Shown here piece by piece: positions 61,055-64,000 of a stretch of DNA of 64,000 bases; the stretch's first letter is position 1; every line of letters starts with the position of its first letter. The notes under the pieces were generated by a model that made no database searches, was not told the DNA's origin, and worked only from the letters and a program-made list of their open reading frames with translations. The stretch covers positions 711,013 through 775,012 of the forward strand of contig NZ_JAGIAS010000001.1 in the NCBI RefSeq assembly GCF_017744695.1. The letters are read 5' to 3'. Position numbers and translations under genes: made by a program. Source of the stretch: Dyadobacter sp. GTDB taxonomy: Bacteria > Bacteroidota > Bacteroidia > Cytophagales > Spirosomataceae.

Positions 61055-62368
61055 TTATTTCGAAAAAATAATGTGAACGGAAGTTCCGACAGGCTGGTTG
61101 GGCTTCACATGCAGGCGCGCGCGTATGAGCGTACTGATCTCTTTGACGATCAATAGCCCCATTCCGAAGTTCTGGGACGTATTTTCATCCGCAGGGAGCT
61201 GCTTCGCTTCGCTGTTGATCCAGTCGCTTACCCTATTTTCCATCCCCGGCCCGGTGTCGTTCACGATCAGGTGCAGCTCTTCGCGAAAATCCTGATAAGT
61301 AACGCTGATCGTGCCTCCGTTGGTTGCCTTATTCGCATTATCGATCAGGTTATGCAGGATAATACTCACCAGCTGTGCGTTGTTTTTAATGATTACGCCC
61401 GGCGTAACCGCGTTCACAAACCGGTTGGCATTCACCTCCGCATCTTGCATAAAAATGGCAAACTTTTGCTCCACCATTTCATTCACATCGAGATAGGTAA
61501 AATGGACGTTCGTGTTCTTGTAACGGAACTCGGTATATTCCAGCAGGTTTTTCATGAAATGATACAGCCGGTAGCTCGACTGGCTGATCGCCCGCACCGT
61601 CGTTAGGTCGGGGTGGTTGCGCGCAAGGCGGCCGGTGGTGGTCATCAGAAAACGCAACGGGCTTTTGATATCATGCGAAATACTCGCGATCAGGTGTTTC
61701 TGATGCGTGTATTCCCTTTCCAGCTTCATCCGGGAATCTTCCAGGTATTCGAGACTCGACCGCAACTCGACCGTCTTCGCGTCCAGATCACTGATCGTAT
61801 CATAGAACGAACTGAAAAAAAAGTAGTTGATCAGCACGATCAGGGTAAAATTCTGAAAAAGCTGTATGGCAATCGTGATTCTGCCCGAGCCCTGTGGCCC
61901 CCAGGAAATATATCCTGCCAAATGATGCCCCAGCAGCACATACGCAATGAACGGTACCACGGCGAGCGTGGAGTAAATGACACCCCAGCGGTTGCCGAGG
62001 CCGTAGAAGGCAGCCACAGTCACCACCACAAGGTATTGCAGCGTCACCAGGTCGAACCCCTTCTGAAAGTAATACAGGTTGGTCCAGATAATGACCATAA
62101 AGATCAGCATGGCCGCGTGGGCGGCTTTGCGCCATTGGAAACCACTCGCCACCGCGATGTAGTAAATCACCACGATCCCCAGCAAGATGGCGGCCCGTAT
62201 TGCCTGTAAACGGTAATGCTCCAACTGGTAGAAAATCAGCAGCAGCGTGGTGGTAAGAATTTTCAGGTTAAGTGCGTAAGAAAGTACTTTGATGCGCGCC
62301 CGGTTAAGGATACTCGTTTCACCTAGTAACTGTTTTCGGACAGGCCATTCCAGAATCGATCGGATCAT
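61055..62368 (-). CDS. Membrane sensor histidine kinase
   Basis: 437 residues. Six hydrophobic helices (about 30-200, including LKILTTTLLLIFYQ, AAILLGIVVIYYIAVASGF, AMLIFMVIIWTNLYYF, TLIVLINYFFFSSFY) form an integral sensor without a large periplasmic domain. A coiled coil (DLDAKTVELRSSLEYLEDSR) leads to HisKA with ASISHDIKSPLRFL (phospho-acceptor His about 230) and an HATPase with HNLIDNANKAT, DTGPGM and GMGLLIVKEI. The signal is likely membrane-borne or intracellular. Cotranscribed with the regulator at 60321-60971. Confidence 0.93.
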   Translation of the reverse strand: MIRSILEWPVRKQLLGETSILNRARIKVLSYALNLKILTTTLLLIFYQLEHYRLQAIRAAILLGIVVIYYIAVASGFQWRKAAHAAMLIFMVIIWTNLYYFQKGFDLVTLQYLVVVTVAAFYGLGNRWGVIYSTLAVVPFIAYVLLGHHLAGYISWGPQGSGRITIAIQLFQNFTLIVLINYFFFSSFYDTISDLDAKTVELRSSLEYLEDSRMKLEREYTHQKHLIASISHDIKSPLRFLMTTTGRLARNHPDLTTVRAISQSSYRLYHFMKNLLEYTEFRYKNTNVHFTYLDVNEMVEQKFAIFMQDAEVNANRFVNAVTPGVIIKNNAQLVSIILHNLIDNANKATNGGTISVTYQDFREELHLIVNDTGPGMENRVSDWINSEAKQLPADENTSQNFGMGLLIVKEISTLIRARLHVKPNQPVGTSVHIIFSK

Positions 62369-62515
62369 GTATTAACGTTTTCTAAACCGCCGTTCGTCTT
62401 CGGGGTCGGACGATGCGATAAGATCCAAATCTACCTAAAATACGCAACAGATATTGTAGAGAAATTGCCACAAGCAAAACAATGGCAATCTACAATGGCT
62501 TTTTGGGGGTGATGC

Positions 62516-62648
62516 TACATTTGTAAATTCCTGCATATGAATGATTGCGGTGCTGTGTGCAGGATCCCTGGATTTGAACGTATGAAGTACGTTAATAAAC
62601 GTTGAGTATAACTTACACCTTCCGGTTCTACCGAGAAGGTGTTTTGTT
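62516..62648 (+). ncRNA. Candidate small RNA with intrinsic terminator
   Basis: TACATTTG at 62516-62523 fits the Bacteroidota -7 box, though the -33 box is weak. About 120 bp later ACACCTTC-CGGT-TCT-ACCG-A-GAAGGTGT (62615-62642) forms a strong stem-loop followed by TTTTGTTTA, a normal intrinsic terminator. Between them AACGTA/TACGTT (62577-62593) and CTGCA/TGCAG pair as further hairpins. No open frame spans the interval and no upstream plus-strand gene needs this terminator, so a free-standing structured RNA is plausible. No known family recognised. Confidence 0.4.
62615..62648 (+). terminator. Intrinsic terminator, plus strand
   Basis: A 12-bp stem with one bulged A and a TCT loop, followed by a T-rich tail (TTTTGTTTA). 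It does not follow a recognised plus-strand gene. The minus-strand kinase gene starts at 62368, so the hairpin cannot be its terminator. Confidence 0.7.
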
Positions 62649-62749
62649 TATCAATGTTTTAATGGGGTAATCTGGTTGAGCCCGTGGCCCGAATGATGAT
62701 GAAAGAGGAACGTAGTAAATAACGACTTGTGGGTTACGCGTACCTGGTT

Positions 62750-62956
62750 TTACTTGCCCGGCTTGTCCTGCGCTTGTTTCTTGGACTTCTTCACTTCGCC
62801 TGGTGTAAAGTCCCCGTTAATCCATCTTACAAAATTTTTAGATTGCACCTGATAGACCTGGGCTGACAGAGGTTTCAAATCTGATTTTTCGATTTCGAGA
62901 AGATAATCAGCCAGAAGCCTGTTGATCTCTTCCAAATATTTGCTTTGCGTCTTCAT
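62750..62956 (-). CDS. Small hypothetical protein, 68 aa
   Basis: 68 residues from ATG 62956 (MKTQSKYLEEINRLLADYLL); the upstream in-frame ATG at 63034 adds 26 residues and is the alternative start. Two helices and a Lys-rich tail (GEVKKSKKQAQDKPGK) suggest a small nucleic-acid- or protein-binding cytoplasmic protein. FVRWINGDFTPG is its most distinctive segment. No family recognised. Confidence 0.6.
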   Translation of the reverse strand: MKTQSKYLEEINRLLADYLLEIEKSDLKPLSAQVYQVQSKNFVRWINGDFTPGEVKKSKKQAQDKPGK

Positions 62957-63274
62957 GAGAGGATTTTGTGTTTTTACAAATAAAGAATTATTCTGATACT
63001 CAATCAAGTGTGCGATTTTCGTATCACTGTGCAAACATAATCCTTTCCCGCCGATCCGTTTCCGGTTTTGGGGTGAGAACGCTGAATTCTAGGGTGTAAA
63101 GAGCCCTCGATGGGGGGACGAAACCGGCCTATCAAATCCCTTCAGTGGCCACTAAATTTTTACTACAAAGCACTACCCAAGGCACGCTACCGGAAGCTTA
63201 TAGGGTTTACGATACCAGCTTGTAGCTGAGTTCAGGAACAGGATATTAACCCGCCGGAAAGCAGTGCGGGAGGT

Positions 63275-63307
63275 CAGGCGGGAAACAAAACCAGTGTTCC
63301 CCGCCTG
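63275..63307 (-). terminator. Terminator hairpin of the zinc metalloprotease gene
   Basis: CAGGCGGG (63275-63282) pairs with CCCGCCTG (63300-63307), extended by AACA/TGTT inside one mismatch. It begins 7 bp beyond the stop of the minus-strand gene that ends at 63314. Confidence 0.75.
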
Positions 63308-63313
63308 CCGATT

Positions 63314-64000
63314 TCACTCCGAAATAGCATCGGAATGCGTCTGTGAGCACCCCATAAAATCCATATGTCCCATAATCGGCGCACCGGGAGGCATGTCGAG
63401 CACCGAACCGGCCTCAAACTTGACCGGATTTTTGCCGAACTCGTCGATCTGTGCCAATGCAAACAGCATATTCGCCTTTTGCTTGGGGGCGGCCGCGGCG
63501 AGTTGCCCTTTCAGCCAGTCGCTTAGCTCCCCTACTTTCAGCAACGCCTCGCCACGCACATTTTCCGGCGCTTTGGAGTCGGCGGCGAGCATGAGCAGGT
63601 ATTTCAGTGAAAGATTGTTGACCAGCGTTTGCAGTTCGCCCTTGTAGCCGTCCAGCGGGGACGATTTCCAGGTTTTTTCAAAGAGCCTGTCAATCACCGG
63701 CATTAGTCCGGGTTGCTTTGCGTCGCGGGCATTGTACTCGATCAGGCGCGCGGCCCGTTCGGGATTGAGCAGGTACGAAAGCGTGGTACCGGCAGCCGTT
63801 TCGGCAGCCGCAATAGGATCGAATGTCGGGCCGGTGTGGCCGGTGAAAGTTTCCAGGCTGGCCGGATAACCGCTCGGGCGCGGCGGAATCTTGGCGATCA
63901 GCGCGTCCGGCAATGCCAGCGCATCCGGTGTAATCGTGCCCAGCAGCGATTCCAGGGCACGCCATTGCTCCTTAGGCTCCACCATCCGCGTCGTCACCTG
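63314..64000 (-). CDS. Zinc-dependent metalloprotease, C-terminal part (DUF4953/DUF5117 type; 5' end outside window)
   Basis: The frame is open through base 64000 and ends at 63314; 228 codons are visible. The segment VEPKEQWRALESLLGTITPD and the helical array that follows (LPDALIAKIPPRPSGYPASL, TLSYLLNPERAARLIEYNAR, LNNLSLKYLLMLAADSKAP-like) match the C-terminal helical domain of the large (about 800-900 aa) Bacteroidota metalloproteases. The catalytic HExxH domain lies upstream and is not in the window, so activity cannot be judged. Function is inferred from remembered family sequence. Confidence 0.8.
   Translation of the reverse strand, partial: QVTTRMVEPKEQWRALESLLGTITPDALALPDALIAKIPPRPSGYPASLETFTGHTGPTFDPIAAAETAAGTTLSYLLNPERAARLIEYNARDAKQPGLMPVIDRLFEKTWKSSPLDGYKGELQTLVNNLSLKYLLMLAADSKAPENVRGEALLKVGELSDWLKGQLAAAAPKQKANMLFALAQIDEFGKNPVKFEAGSVLDMPPGAPIMGHMDFMGCSQTHSDAISE

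Noticed and set aside
62560-62600. tRNA-like T-loop on the minus strand (GTTCAAATCC)
   Set aside because: The flanking bases do not pair as a T-stem and no acceptor or anticodon arm can be built.

Overview
The window looks like chromosome from a Bacteroidota member, most likely Cytophagales/Spirosomaceae and Dyadobacter-like. The evidence is a SusC/SusD pair, many secreted proteins ending in type IX secretion (T9SS) C-terminal domains, lipoboxes just after short signal peptides, no evident Shine-Dalgarno spacing, a TAnnTTTG-type promoter upstream of cobA, and moderate GC. The genus is an inference. I found no rRNA, tRNA, CRISPR array, transposase or phage gene.

Region 1 (1-11250, minus strand) is a sulfated-glycan or sulfate-ester locus. 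Running 5' to 3' on the minus strand it holds a PstS-like binding protein, two sulfatases, a LamG/DUF1080-like protein, a perfect hairpin terminator, susC, susD and a third sulfatase cut by the window edge. Next come a VapBC-type toxin-antitoxin pair (11605-12239), an outer-membrane-type protein and a ThuA-like protein.

Region 2 (14231-29690) is a complete assimilatory nitrate island. Minus strand: nirB, nirD, a NarX-like kinase with a PilJ nitrate-sensor-like domain, and a NarL-like regulator. Plus strand, divergent: siroheme methyltransferase, porin, NarK/NasA-type transporter, a NasC-NasB fusion nitrate reductase, a rubredoxin fused to what looks like a siroheme-reductase scaffold without its cluster cysteines, and a nitrate-reductase-associated protein. 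The working model is uptake, reduction to nitrite and then ammonium, siroheme supply and nitrate sensing in one block. The gaps inside these operons are filled by unusual repeats: two related arrays of hairpins with a TGAA loop, a BIME-like cluster of GC-rich hairpins, and a large inverted array of about 10-bp units that also fills the susC-susD gap.

Region 3 (29687-56760) is mostly secreted proteins: a TlpA-like lipoprotein, a purple-acid-phosphatase-like phosphoesterase, an M1 aminopeptidase, a PQQ dehydrogenase with cytochrome c domain, a 1689-residue nuclease mosaic, an M12-type metalloprotease translationally coupled to three tandem paralogous lipoproteins, and a CotH-kinase-like protein. 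Between them lie a DUF899 protein, a DoxX/HxlR divergent pair, an ankyrin protein and a decayed PIN-domain toxin beside its antitoxin.

Region 4 (56889-64000) has a DUF2723 membrane protein, a small membrane peptide candidate, a histidine kinase/response regulator pair, a candidate small RNA with an intrinsic terminator, a small hypothetical gene and the 3' part of a large zinc metalloprotease gene cut by the right edge.
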